Below, one piece after another: positions 41,490 to 50,098 of a DNA stretch of 64,000 bases. The position numbers were made by a program, and so were the translations under genes. The stretch's first letter is position 1; every line of letters starts with the position of its first letter. The notes below the pieces were generated by a model. The model was not told where the DNA came from. It ran no database searches and worked only from the letters and a program-made list of their open reading frames with translations. Source of the DNA: a virus; IMG/VR virus record IMGVR_UViG_3300008113_000015, positions 1 through 64,000 of that record, one strand, 5' to 3'.

Positions 41490-42388
41490 TATCGTTTGGC
41501 TCGGCCCAGCGCAGCTGGTGCAGGTTCCATACCTGGTTCAGCCATGGCAGGATCTACAGGCATTTCGGCGCCCATGTCAGCACCAGCAGCGGCAGCCATG
41601 TCTCCTGCGGCAGCGCCCATGTCAGCACCAGCAGCGGCCATATCAGCACCGGCTGGTGGCATAGCAGCAGGTTGGCCAGTTACAACACCAAGGGCAGAAT
41701 CAAGCTGTTGCTTGGCACCTTGGATGTTCTGCAACAGACCTGTGAGAGCGGCTGTGGCATCTTGATTAAACTGTGTGGCTTGGTCTATGCCAACTTGATT
41801 CTTGATCGAGTCAACCAGAGCTGGTAGTTCTTTGAACTGTAGTTCGCTTACATCTTCGACCATGCTTTGCATCTTGTCGACCATGTCTTGAGCAGCCAAC
41901 ACAACTTGAGCCTGTTGAATTTCGCTTTCGTTCAAACGGCGTGCCATTTTGCGGAAACGGCTTTCGGCCTGCATCATTGCAGCACCGGCCACTAACTTTT
42001 GTTCTTCAGGATTCAATGTTTGGCCAGCTTGACTCTTCTTAAGAGCTGCTGCCAACTTAGGATCTTTAGCAATAGCACCTTGCACCGCAGGTTTTTGTGC
42101 GGCTCCTGGCGTTGTTCCTGTTGCCGGCGCTGGAGTTGTTTGTGTTTGTTGCTGTGCTACCAAAGCCTGCTCAAGCATGACCAGCTTGAGATATCCAGGA
42201 TTTTTCTCACTGTGATGACGAGCGGTGCCCGAACGATGTTCAGCTAGCAGCCCACGAACACGAGTCAGTAGATGCTGTGTTTGACGACGGTTTAGGTTGT
42301 CAAACTGAATGGTAGAGCCAAAATAACTTTCGAATACTTTAGCAATTTGTTTTGTTGGCTGTGGTGCGGCCAGTTCGTGCAGTTTCAT
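41489..42388 (-). CDS. Ala-rich scaffold/core-like protein
   Basis: 299 residues from ATG 42388 (AAGGA, seven-base spacing; a TTG two codons upstream is possible). Begins MKLHELAAPQPTKQIAKVFE, again targeting-peptide-like. Predicted helices in the middle and a C terminus of GADM/AAAGADMG repeats with little structure. Such composition suits a prohead core or internal protein. CTAAATA box at 42412-42418. Confidence 0.55.
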   Translation of the reverse strand: MKLHELAAPQPTKQIAKVFESYFGSTIQFDNLNRRQTQHLLTRVRGLLAEHRSGTARHHSEKNPGYLKLVMLEQALVAQQQTQTTPAPATGTTPGAAQKPAVQGAIAKDPKLAAALKKSQAGQTLNPEEQKLVAGAAMMQAESRFRKMARRLNESEIQQAQVVLAAQDMVDKMQSMVEDVSELQFKELPALVDSIKNQVGIDQATQFNQDATAALTGLLQNIQGAKQQLDSALGVVTGQPAAMPPAGADMAAAGADMGAAAGDMAAAAGADMGAEMPVDPAMAEPGMEPAPAALGRAKR

Positions 42389-42836
42389 TTGCAAATCCTT
42401 TTAGTTGCCAATATTTAGCCGAATTTAAACATTTTTCTAATTCAGAATCTAGCATATTGAAGTAATCAATTTTGCGTTGAATCTTGGTGTTTACAGACTC
42501 TGCAAAGTCTGCGTTTCGGCTATGATTAGCTAGTTGTTGTCGGCAGTGAATATCCGCTGCCAAACTCTGACGTTTGTTGTCCAATATTTGTATGTTACGG
42601 GCTAGTGCATATCTTTGTAGTCGATCCGCTACGCACCAACTCATAGCCACACGTTTGCTGCCAAAAACTACAGTTTCGTTGTTTTTGACTTGAACAACAA
42701 CATGTTCTTTTTTAGGTATGATTCTGTATTTGCCAAAAGCTGTGTAGCCGCCTGAACCGTCAGGTACAATCAGTTTGTCTTGCAACTGTTTGATTTCACG
42801 ATCAGCAAACTTTTCTAGCTTTTGTGTACGATTCAT
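42339..42836 (-). CDS. conserved-type phage protein, basic
   Basis: 165 residues from ATG 42836 (ATGA overlap). Basic helical protein (RTQKLEKFADREIKQLQDKL). It contains FGKYRIIPKKEHVVVQVKNN and VAMSWCVADRLQRYALAR. The 3' end overlaps the next gene and its late promoter by 50 bases. No function recognised. Confidence 0.6.
   Translation of the reverse strand: MNRTQKLEKFADREIKQLQDKLIVPDGSGGYTAFGKYRIIPKKEHVVVQVKNNETVVFGSKRVAMSWCVADRLQRYALARNIQILDNKRQSLAADIHCRQQLANHSRNADFAESVNTKIQRKIDYFNMLDSELEKCLNSAKYWQLKGFANETARTGRTTANKTNC
42412..42418 (-). promoter_or_regulatory. candidate late promoter CTAAATA
   Basis: CTAAATATTGG on the minus strand 24 bases before ATG 42388, with the SD between. Confidence 0.5.
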
Positions 42837-43096
42837 ACTATTACATAAGTTGTGATTAACCAGGCCACAGTAGCAGTCAATGCACCGATGATACCTATGC
42901 CCCAACCAATGAGCTGATTGTTTCTTTTTTCTGACATCTCATGTATGGCATTTTTGATAGCCTCAACAGACTGAGATAAATTCTCAATCTTTTCGTCTAG
43001 AGTTTCCAGTTTGGTTTCTAGCAAACGGTAACGTTCAGCGCACAGTTCAACGTGCGCTTCTAGACTTTTCTTTTCAATGTCAGTGGTATCAGGCAT
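42833..43096 (-). CDS. XhlA-like coiled-coil membrane protein
   Basis: 87 residues: a heptad-rich coiled coil (LLETKLETLDEKIENLSQSV) followed by one C-terminal membrane helix (WGIGIIGALTATVAWLITTY). This layout matches the XhlA/holin-accessory type found in phages. A lysis role is possible but no endolysin lies beside it. Late box CATAAATA at 43115-43122. Confidence 0.5.
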   Translation of the reverse strand: MPDTTDIEKKSLEAHVELCAERYRLLETKLETLDEKIENLSQSVEAIKNAIHEMSEKRNNQLIGWGIGIIGALTATVAWLITTYVIV

Positions 43097-43532
43097 ATGG
43101 TCCGTCCAATGCTTTATTTATGGGCTCAAACCAAATGTTTGTATCAGGTCCTGAAGTTATCAACACTGTGTTAGACGTCTTGGTTTCTTTGAGTCCTGTG
43201 ATCATTGGCACATTGTCACACTCATTGATCAACGAATCAAAATCGTTTTCCTGTCCACTTAAACTATAGACCAAGGGCTGATCAACTTCAAACTCAAAAT
43301 GCCAAACACCATTGTTGCACTGTGCTGGTGCAATGTCAACTGGCTGTGTTCGCAAACTTATCAATTGATTGATAGTTTCCCAGTTACGTTGTTGATTACG
43401 GCTGAAATTCCAAGACGCTTGATCAGTCACTGGTTGACCCGCCTTGTCTTTAAACGGCATGCTAGAAGTTCTATAATGACCAGTGACACCTGTTGGACTG
43501 CAATCAAACAAGGTCTTACATAATATTTTCAT
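43089..43532 (-). CDS. conserved-type phage protein
   Basis: 147 residues. No known domain. The ATG lies eight bases after a GTTAAATA box (43541-43548) and has no ribosome site, so a leaderless late mRNA is possible. Sits between the decoration-like gene and the XhlA-like gene. Confidence 0.6.
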   Translation of the reverse strand: MKILCKTLFDCSPTGVTGHYRTSSMPFKDKAGQPVTDQASWNFSRNQQRNWETINQLISLRTQPVDIAPAQCNNGVWHFEFEVDQPLVYSLSGQENDFDSLINECDNVPMITGLKETKTSNTVLITSGPDTNIWFEPINKALDGPYA

Positions 43533-43553
43533 TCTACAGGTATTTAACGGCCA

Positions 43554-43588
43554 ACAAAAAACCCAGGATATTTCTAACCTGGGTTTTG
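43554..43588. terminator. terminator after the 43.6-44.0 kb virion gene
   Basis: AACCCAGG / CCTGGGTT stem with a 10-base loop and T-rich tails on both strands (TTTTTTG on minus). It insulates the abundant-looking virion gene upstream. Confidence 0.85.
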
Positions 43589-43606
43589 TTGTTAATCAGT
43601 GATTGA

Positions 43607-44008
43607 TTAGGTCGATAGCTTGAAGCCAACGCTTGTGCAGCTATCTAACTGATAACCTGTGTAGGTAATGTTAGCAGCAGCCAAGAACACAGCGGCGCTG
43701 GTGTTAGTTGTAGCATTAGCAAAAGCGCCGGTTGGGTATGTAGCGAAGCTCAATACTGTACCGTCAACTTGATACATAGCGATTGTAGCAGTTTGTTGGA
43801 TAGCGTTGATAACGTTAGCAACATACTCTTGCACGCCTTGTTGTGACACAACAGTAGTGTTAGCAACAGCGCGGAAGAAGTCCAGTTTAGGACCAGCAGG
43901 TTGAACTGGAGTAGCAGCGGTAGATGCAGAAGCAGCTACAGGACCGTTTTGTACGTCAAGTGCAAATACTGGTTGTACGTCACCATTTACAGGGGTAATA
44001 TAAGCCAT
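43607..44008 (-). CDS. small virion/decoration-like protein
   Basis: 133 residues, Ala/Thr/Val-rich, one cysteine, beta-strand pattern (MYQVDGTVLSFATYPTGAF). It is alone between a late promoter (44051-44057) and a strong terminator, an arrangement typical of abundant virion proteins. Could be a decoration or tube protein; identity not established. Confidence 0.55.
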   Translation of the reverse strand: MAYITPVNGDVQPVFALDVQNGPVAASASTAATPVQPAGPKLDFFRAVANTTVVSQQGVQEYVANVINAIQQTATIAMYQVDGTVLSFATYPTGAFANATTNTSAAVFLAAANITYTGYQLDSCTSVGFKLST

Positions 44009-44050
44009 TTTAATTTTCCTTTAAGTTTGTGGTCTCGGTGGACCTGCTTT

Positions 44051-44057
44051 TATTTAG
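44051..44057 (-). promoter_or_regulatory. candidate late promoter CTAAATA
   Basis: CTAAATAAAAG on minus, 43 bases before ATG 44008. Confidence 0.5.
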
Positions 44058-44071
44058 CCTTTTGGCAAAAA

Positions 44072-45961
44072 TCAAGCACCTTGAGGGTTATTTCTCTGTC
44101 GATTTTGAGCAGCAAAAGCATTGGGATCAAAGCGATTTACTGCCTTAGCATAGCCTGCAGGAGTGGCCATTACCCAGCCTTCTTGCCCGGGATGCTCTAG
44201 ATCTGCTTGACGCAAGATGTCCATCTTTAAATCGTGCAACAATAAGAATGCAGTAAATGCCGCTGCCAATGCAGGTGTATTTGAGCTAGGACTTTCTAAG
44301 TATTCTACAATGTTGCGGAACTTACTGGGTGTTACTTTGCGTTGCAACCATTCGCCGAACTCGGGCAATAGTGTATTAGGATTCAATGGAGTACCAACCT
44401 TGGTGTTGATATAGTCCACACATAACTTGGCAAGGTCAGTGATCCGGTGTGCTCGTAGTTCTGTAGGATTAAACAGAGTAGAGATGGCAGCACCATCTGT
44501 GCGAATCAACTGTTTGAGTTGTTTTACTTTGGCAGGTTCCGCAGACAGTGCCGAGGGCGTCGCAGGACGCTCTAACATCAAGCCCGGAACTTCGTTAAAT
44601 GCTACACCTTTGAGAGGCTGACGTGCATCTCCTGCATCCGAGTACATGCTATGTACAGCGATACCAATATCACTGTTTCCAATGCGTTGCCCTAAGTTAC
44701 TTCGAGCTGGAATTTTATACTCAATAGTGTTAGGTTGAAACACATAATTGCCTGCGATTTCTGGGGGTGTGTTTGCGTACAGCAAATCACCTTTGACATA
44801 GCCACGGAAGTTGGGAGGTAAACTAGCTTCTAGTACAGGGAACAACTTTGTGTACAAGTTAATAATGCCAGTGCGATCGCCTTTTCTGGTGTTTTGAATC
44901 TGTGCCATCATTTGAGGACTAGTAGCAAGGCCATCGTAGCCCTTGGCTTCAAATCCTGATCCGTCAGTTAACACAAACTCGCCTGTGGAGGGTTTACGAC
45001 CCCAGATTATAGCAGGCATACCGTCCCATTTGGCAGTGGTGGTTTTTGCAGGTGATTCAGTGGCATGCTTGACAATTTCTAGTGCTCGCTGAATGCCAGC
45101 TGTGCCTTCTCGAAATACCCAGTCTTCAAGATGTTCAATGCCCTTGGCACGGCCACCTACACTGGCCTGTTCAGCTTCCAGTATGGGTTGCATGCCTTGA
45201 TTTACAATACGATCCCGCAGGCGTCCCAGGAATCCAGCATCGCTTTCCCGCACAGATGTTTGAGGTTCTTTGAGACCTTGTTTGGCCAAATAGTCGCGGA
45301 AATCTCGAAGCATAGCATCACTGTCGGGGTTGTTGGCCAAGGCAGCGTAAATGCTTTCCACACTCTTGAGATTGTTTCTGTTGTAACCTCGCCCTAGAAC
45401 CCATTGAGCAAATTGATCAGGATTTGTGCTGATCACTTCATTGGTTGTTCGATTGAGTACGCCGTTACTGCCTACTTTGAGTCCATGATGTTTGGCCATG
45501 CTGGACCATAGCACAGCACGGTTCATGCCTTTGTATTCGGTATTGTCTGCGCCACCGTAGTAGAACTGTCCCCAATCCAAGTCGGGGAAGAACATAAAAT
45601 CTGTTTGAACAAAACCACGATCTGGATCACCAGCAATGGGAGTTCGAAAATGCACTTCTCCTGCCTTGCGAACATATTCGCGAGGATCTTGTCCTTGACT
45701 TTGCACAAACTGTGTGAGCGTGGCAGCAAGTTGATCCTTGGTAATTTTGTTGGCATCCACACCAAGGTCGAGATCGCCCGAAGTAGGCTTGCGCCCGGTT
45801 GATCCTAGTTGACGTTCTTCAGGAAACTTTAAACCTGTGACTTGTTCAACCCAGGCAATGGTTGCAGGTACGTCAGCTTGGTTGATGCGTTGTGTCAGCG
45901 GCTCACCGTCTTTGCTCTTGAATACGTTACCACCTTCCAACAAAGTTTTCAATAACTTCAT
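44072..45961 (-). CDS. two-domain nucleotidyltransferase / ligase-like internal protein
   Basis: 629 residues. N terminus MKLLKTLLEGGNVFK is targeting-peptide-like with LLE before Gly. Residues 53-65 hold GST(x)7SGDLDL, the hG[GS]-DxD pattern of nucleotidyltransferases, with D121 (QTDFMF) as third acid. Residues 310-315 hold AKWDGM, a KxDG motif like motif I of nucleic-acid ligases, followed by YVKGDLLYA and IEYKIPA, possible motifs IV and V. Domain activity unproven; DUF6267-type proteins of aquatic phages look similar. Coupled by ATGA upstream. Confidence 0.65.
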   Translation of the reverse strand: MKLLKTLLEGGNVFKSKDGEPLTQRINQADVPATIAWVEQVTGLKFPEERQLGSTGRKPTSGDLDLGVDANKITKDQLAATLTQFVQSQGQDPREYVRKAGEVHFRTPIAGDPDRGFVQTDFMFFPDLDWGQFYYGGADNTEYKGMNRAVLWSSMAKHHGLKVGSNGVLNRTTNEVISTNPDQFAQWVLGRGYNRNNLKSVESIYAALANNPDSDAMLRDFRDYLAKQGLKEPQTSVRESDAGFLGRLRDRIVNQGMQPILEAEQASVGGRAKGIEHLEDWVFREGTAGIQRALEIVKHATESPAKTTTAKWDGMPAIIWGRKPSTGEFVLTDGSGFEAKGYDGLATSPQMMAQIQNTRKGDRTGIINLYTKLFPVLEASLPPNFRGYVKGDLLYANTPPEIAGNYVFQPNTIEYKIPARSNLGQRIGNSDIGIAVHSMYSDAGDARQPLKGVAFNEVPGLMLERPATPSALSAEPAKVKQLKQLIRTDGAAISTLFNPTELRAHRITDLAKLCVDYINTKVGTPLNPNTLLPEFGEWLQRKVTPSKFRNIVEYLESPSSNTPALAAAFTAFLLLHDLKMDILRQADLEHPGQEGWVMATPAGYAKAVNRFDPNAFAAQNRQRNNPQGA

Positions 45962-46692
45962 GGCTTGCCACCTGCCTGCTGTTGTAAACTCTGCATGGCT
46001 TGAGCATGCACAGGATCTTTGGCATTAAAGGGTTGTCCATTTACCAGCCAATTTCCACGTGTGTCTTGCGTGAGTTTTATCTGCCCTTTTTGTTGTGTTT
46101 GGCCGCCACTGCTACGGGGATCAAACTGTGAAATCTGTTTAGCAGGAGCAATGCCATCTCGAACAATGTCAGTCCAGGCAGCAGCCAGTTGTGGGGTGTT
46201 GTTGCCAGGCTTGACTGTGGCGTTCATTACAGCGTCAATGCCTTTGTCAATGGCTTCTTTTGCTGCATCGGCAGCCCCTTTAACTGTGGGGTCATCGCCT
46301 ACTGAATTAGGCAAGCCAGCATAATCTGCGTTGGGCCCAATGGAATTGTTGACCAAAGTCACCAGCTGCGGTTTGATTGCGTTAAAGCTGGCTGGGCTCA
46401 TTGCACTGAGATTGGTAGTTGGATTACCAGCTGCATCCTTGGTCCTGCTCATGAACTCTTGCACAGCTTGAGCCCAAGCAGCTTGTAGTTGTGTGGCCAG
46501 TGGCCCTACCAGTGCTTGATTGGCCTTGAAGGCTGCCATCCTAGAATTGGCGCCAGAGCCAGCTGGATCAAAAGCAGGGCTACCGGTTTGGCTCTGTACA
46601 AACTTGTTGAATCCAGCCTTGGCAATGCCACTGGCTAGTGCACCAACAATTTCGTTAACTCTTTTTGGCTGAGTTATTTCAAAGATTTGCAT
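45958..46692 (-). CDS. putative internal protein with targeting-like N terminus
   Basis: 244 residues, starting MQIFEITQPKRVNEIVGALA: a hydrophobic short head with E, then VNE as possible prohead-protease site. Rest is Ala/Gln-rich, helical, with basic Gln-rich C terminus (GQTQQKGQIKL). No domain recognised. Sits with the other putative internal proteins. Confidence 0.5.
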   Translation of the reverse strand: MQIFEITQPKRVNEIVGALASGIAKAGFNKFVQSQTGSPAFDPAGSGANSRMAAFKANQALVGPLATQLQAAWAQAVQEFMSRTKDAAGNPTTNLSAMSPASFNAIKPQLVTLVNNSIGPNADYAGLPNSVGDDPTVKGAADAAKEAIDKGIDAVMNATVKPGNNTPQLAAAWTDIVRDGIAPAKQISQFDPRSSGGQTQQKGQIKLTQDTRGNWLVNGQPFNAKDPVHAQAMQSLQQQAGGKP

Positions 46693-46939
46693 CTGTTTTC
46701 CTTACGCTGCGATTGAATTTGCCAGCATCTTTTGTTCTTATTGCATTTAACAATTTTCTTGTGAGATTTTCTGCTTGGTCAGCAGGAAACTCAGCTTCTA
46801 TTTGTTCTACTAAGCGAATAGCAGAAGCGATCACGTTGCTGGCACGATTTTCAATGATCAAGCGACGATCGCGCTGAGCATATTTTTTGTCGTACAAGCC
46901 ATCTAATTCTTCTAAGATGCTGCGAGTTTTTTTCTGCAT
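46679..46939 (-). CDS. small helical basic protein
   Basis: 86 residues, all-helical, Arg/Lys/Glu-rich (LDGLYDKKYAQRDRRLIIEN). First gene of the run behind a CTAAATAAT late box (46956-46964). Overlaps the next gene by 14 bases. No family recognised. Confidence 0.6.
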   Translation of the reverse strand: MQKKTRSILEELDGLYDKKYAQRDRRLIIENRASNVIASAIRLVEQIEAEFPADQAENLTRKLLNAIRTKDAGKFNRSVRKTDANL

Positions 46940-46955
46940 TGTTTAGGACCTTTGG

Positions 46956-46964
46956 ATTATTTAG
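46956..46964 (-). promoter_or_regulatory. candidate late promoter CTAAATAAT (minus), back-to-back with a plus-strand box
   Basis: CTAAATAAT on minus serves 46939; CTAATAAATA (46977-46986) on plus serves the fibre gene at 47016. The two boxes are about 15 bases apart, giving a divergent late promoter pair. Confidence 0.55.
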
Positions 46965-47015
46965 CGGGTTTCCAGTTCTAATAAATATCTAAATGCGTAT
47001 CGCAAAGGAAAACTT

Positions 47016-48887
47016 ATGACCAGTCAGATCAACCCAACAGCAATCAATGATCAATATCCTGTGGCTGCCCAGCCCAACAATACCCAAGGATTCAGAGATA
47101 ATTTCGCCGGCACTAAAACTAATTTTGAATATGCCGCAGAAGAAATCACAGAGCTTCAAACCAAATCAATTTTAAACGCTGCCTTGGACAATGGATCTTC
47201 TCTGAGTACACAAAACAACATGTTGGGTGCGCCTTTGATTGGCGCTAAGATACGTAATTTTAGTGCTGATTCAGTGAACATTGCAACCACTTCGGGCCCA
47301 ATTATATTAGATTATAGTCAAGGACATTATCAGCGTATTGCAACCACAGGCAACATTAACTTAGGCTTTAGTAACTTTGCGCCTTCAGGTAGTTTTAGCA
47401 GCATACGAGTACAGGTCATTGTTGATGCTGTTGGCCGTACCATGGCTCTTAGCCCTTACGTAACGCTAGGCACAGACGGCATTCAGGGCTATGCCAGTGG
47501 TACTATTACTTTTGCCGAAGCAGGCACTTATCAATTTGGGTTTACAACATCTGACTCAGGCGCCACTATCACAATTCAGGATTTAAATCGCCCATTGAGT
47601 GATTACACCAATCCTGTGACAATTGCCAGCACCGAGCCTAGTATCAGCATTACCTCAGGTGCGCTGGTAGTTGCTGGCGGTGTTGGCGTTGCTGGTAATC
47701 TTTATGTGGACGGCAACATTGTTGGAAACTTTGTAGCCACCACTCAAACATTTGCCGGTAACTTAACTGGTGGAAATCTATTGACCAGTGGCATAATGAG
47801 TGCCACAGGCAATGTCTCTGGCGGTAACATTAGAACCACAGGGCAAGTTTCAGCCACAGGCAACGTTACTGGAGCTTATATCATCGGTGATGGTAGTCAA
47901 TTGACCAATATCACTGTGTCCGGTGGATCAGCCATTGTCAACGGAACCAGTAATGTAAGAGCAATTGCCAACAGTAATATCACTATTGGAATTGGCGGAT
48001 CAAACGTTGCTGTATGGGCCAACACAGGTGGTTTTGTAACTGGTTTAATCAGCGCCACAGGTAACATCACTGGCGGCAACCTTAGGACTGCTGGACAAGT
48101 TTCAGCCACAGGCAACATCACTGGCGGTAACATTCTAGCAGGTTCGGGAGTTGGAGTTGGCGGCGATGTTGGAGTTGGCGGCATTATATTTGCAAATGGC
48201 AACATCAACACCAACACCTCATTCAACGCTGTTGGCAATATTGTTGGTTCTTATTTCATTGGCAACGGAGCATTTTTATCAGGCCTGTCTAGTACTTCAA
48301 GAATCACAGCAGGTACCACAGAATTGGGCGTTTCTACCCCAAGTGGTAATATTCAGGCAACCGTTGGAGGCACAGCAAACATAGCCGTAATTTCCACGCA
48401 AGGTATAGATATCACTGGAAACGTAACAGCCTCTGCTAACTTAGAAGGTGTTGGTGTCAGTGTCACTGGCAACGTCACTGGTGGCAATCTACGCAGCAAC
48501 GGTTTGATCAGTGCTGCTGGTAACATCACTGGCGGTAACATTGCAGGTACTGGCAATGTATCGTTGGTTGGCAACGTGATTGCTGGAAACTTGACCACTG
48601 GTGCACAAATGGTTGCACTTGGCAACGTCACTGGCGGTAACATTGTTACCAACGGTCAGGTGCGCTCTTTCAACGGTACTGCTGTTTCAGCAGGAGGCAC
48701 AGCTGGAGCAGGATACGTATTTTCAACTACTGCAAACTTTGGTGTATTCTTTGGATCAGGTGCACCAACATTGGCCGCAGCCAAAGGATCATTGTACCTA
48801 CGCAGTGACGGTACTACCACCAACGATCGCATGTACGTAAACACCAATGGCTCTACTACCTGGACCGCAGTAATTACTGCAAGTTAA
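47016..48887 (+). CDS. tail fibre-like repeat protein
   Basis: 623 residues with AAGGAAAA before ATG. The centre has about ten copies of a short repeat around SATGNVTGGNIRT, building a regular beta-structure; the C terminus (FSTTANFGVFFGSGAPTLAA, LYLRSDGTTTNDRMYVNTNG) is the fibre tip motif common in phage fibres. Host recognition is likely. Followed at once by a strong terminator lying within the convergent gene. Confidence 0.8.
   Translation: MTSQINPTAINDQYPVAAQPNNTQGFRDNFAGTKTNFEYAAEEITELQTKSILNAALDNGSSLSTQNNMLGAPLIGAKIRNFSADSVNIATTSGPIILDYSQGHYQRIATTGNINLGFSNFAPSGSFSSIRVQVIVDAVGRTMALSPYVTLGTDGIQGYASGTITFAEAGTYQFGFTTSDSGATITIQDLNRPLSDYTNPVTIASTEPSISITSGALVVAGGVGVAGNLYVDGNIVGNFVATTQTFAGNLTGGNLLTSGIMSATGNVSGGNIRTTGQVSATGNVTGAYIIGDGSQLTNITVSGGSAIVNGTSNVRAIANSNITIGIGGSNVAVWANTGGFVTGLISATGNITGGNLRTAGQVSATGNITGGNILAGSGVGVGGDVGVGGIIFANGNINTNTSFNAVGNIVGSYFIGNGAFLSGLSSTSRITAGTTELGVSTPSGNIQATVGGTANIAVISTQGIDITGNVTASANLEGVGVSVTGNVTGGNLRSNGLISAAGNITGGNIAGTGNVSLVGNVIAGNLTTGAQMVALGNVTGGNIVTNGQVRSFNGTAVSAGGTAGAGYVFSTTANFGVFFGSGAPTLAAAKGSLYLRSDGTTTNDRMYVNTNGSTTWTAVITAS
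47750..48660 (+). repeat. tandem fibre repeats (GNxTGGN units)
   Basis: Degenerate in-frame repeats of about 15 codons or their multiples with GGCAACxTCACTGGCGGTAAC-like DNA cores, coding for GN-V/I-TGGN. Unequal crossover between them could change fibre length. Confidence 0.7.
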
Positions 48888-50064
48888 TCAATTCCCAAAA
48901 TTCAGGGAAAGTACTAGCTAGATCTTGTTGTCGCAACAGATCTAGCTTTTTTGTTGACTCAAGAAATTTGTCCCACTGCTGTGGCTGATTTTCCAAAGGC
49001 ATGTCCATGAAATCCATGATGCTAGTGATTTGCCAGTTGGGCTGTTGTGATTCAAGTTGACTACGTATTGTTTGTTTGACTGTGTCTGGCAGTGCTCGAA
49101 CATTGAGATAGTGTGGATGATGCACCATGTTAAAAAACACAGGAATTTCTCGATCGCAGAAATACTGTTGTATTTGCATCACGTATAAAATGTTCAAAGC
49201 ACACACTGTAACACAGATGTGCATTTTAATGTTGGGGCTGGTTCTGACCAACTGTCGATAACGCAATACGTTCTTTTCAACTGTGCTCCACGTTTCACCA
49301 TATCGAATATAATCAAAGTGTGGTCCAATACCATCTATGCTAATATCAATGTTTACTGATTTAAACTGTTTGATGATATCAATGTACTCAGGATTCCAAA
49401 TGGTACCATTGGTATTGATATGCAACCCTTGATCTCGGCATCGACCGCTGTCAACACTCTGTTGCAAAATATGAAATACTTTGTCCAACAACATAGGCTC
49501 AGCACCGTAGATGTCATAGTACTCTACATCAGTGAACCAGGTTGCTAGATCTGTCCATAGCTGTGTGTTTTCGTCGCTGTAGCTGCTGCGAATTCTGCCC
49601 CAGGAAGCTAGATATTTCTTATAGTCTGGTTCCCATTTTTGAGCTTCAATTTCCCAGTAGTCGCGATACCATTTGCTAGAAACCTCAGGCCAGCATGTTC
49701 TGCAGGCTAAATTGCAGGTGTTACCAGGTTTAAGGTCCACCAGTTGTGGCTTGTGACCTGTGATCACTAGATCTTTAAATTGTTCATTGGCCACTTGTCT
49801 GCGGCTGCTTCTTCCTGCTGCTTCTTCATTCCAGCAAGCACTGCAATTTGGATGTTGGATCCCTTGTTCTAGATCTCGCTTTATCTCATAGCGTGTAGAA
49901 CTGTTCCAAGCCTGTTCCATAGTATGTGTATCAAGAAAAATTTCCTGACCTTCTGGGTCTCGTAGATAAGTTTGACTGTGACAACACAGCAGGCACCGTC
50001 CTGAATTGTGTAATGCAATCCCAGAATCTGCCCAAACACAATATAAACCTTTGTCTTTTTCCAT
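48874..50064 (-). CDS. radical SAM protein 4
   Basis: 396 residues, AAGGA before ATG 50064. CNLACRTC (C117, C121, C124) is the cluster motif. Extra cysteines at the N terminus (C9, C24, C27, C28) and NCSACW (74-77) repeat the pattern of radical SAM proteins 1 and 2. DIYGAEPMLL replaces the more usual GGE motif. Overlaps the fibre gene end by 14 bases. Substrate unknown. Confidence 0.85.
   Translation of the reverse strand: MEKDKGLYCVWADSGIALHNSGRCLLCCHSQTYLRDPEGQEIFLDTHTMEQAWNSSTRYEIKRDLEQGIQHPNCSACWNEEAAGRSSRRQVANEQFKDLVITGHKPQLVDLKPGNTCNLACRTCWPEVSSKWYRDYWEIEAQKWEPDYKKYLASWGRIRSSYSDENTQLWTDLATWFTDVEYYDIYGAEPMLLDKVFHILQQSVDSGRCRDQGLHINTNGTIWNPEYIDIIKQFKSVNIDISIDGIGPHFDYIRYGETWSTVEKNVLRYRQLVRTSPNIKMHICVTVCALNILYVMQIQQYFCDREIPVFFNMVHHPHYLNVRALPDTVKQTIRSQLESQQPNWQITSIMDFMDMPLENQPQQWDKFLESTKKLDLLRQQDLASTFPEFWELINLQ
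48916..48952 (+). terminator. strong terminator embedded in a convergent coding region
   Basis: AGCTAGATC...GATCTAGCT stem (with inner TTGTTG/CAACA pairing), then TTTTTT, 28 bases after the fibre stop. It lies inside the 3' coding end of the radical SAM gene on the other strand. Confidence 0.85.
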
Positions 50065-50083
50065 GATGTCCTTTGATTAAACC

Positions 50084-50090
50084 TTAAATA
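50084..50090 (+). promoter_or_regulatory. candidate late promoter TTAAATA at a leaderless start
   Basis: Same 15-base TTAAATATGTATGAT context as at 15443. No ribosome site before the ATGs at 50090 or 50099. Confidence 0.4.
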
Positions 50091-50098
50091 TGTATGAT

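Noticed and set aside
47750-48660. CRISPR-like or other direct-repeat array
   Set aside because: The repeats are in frame, degenerate and encode GNxTGGN units of a fibre protein.
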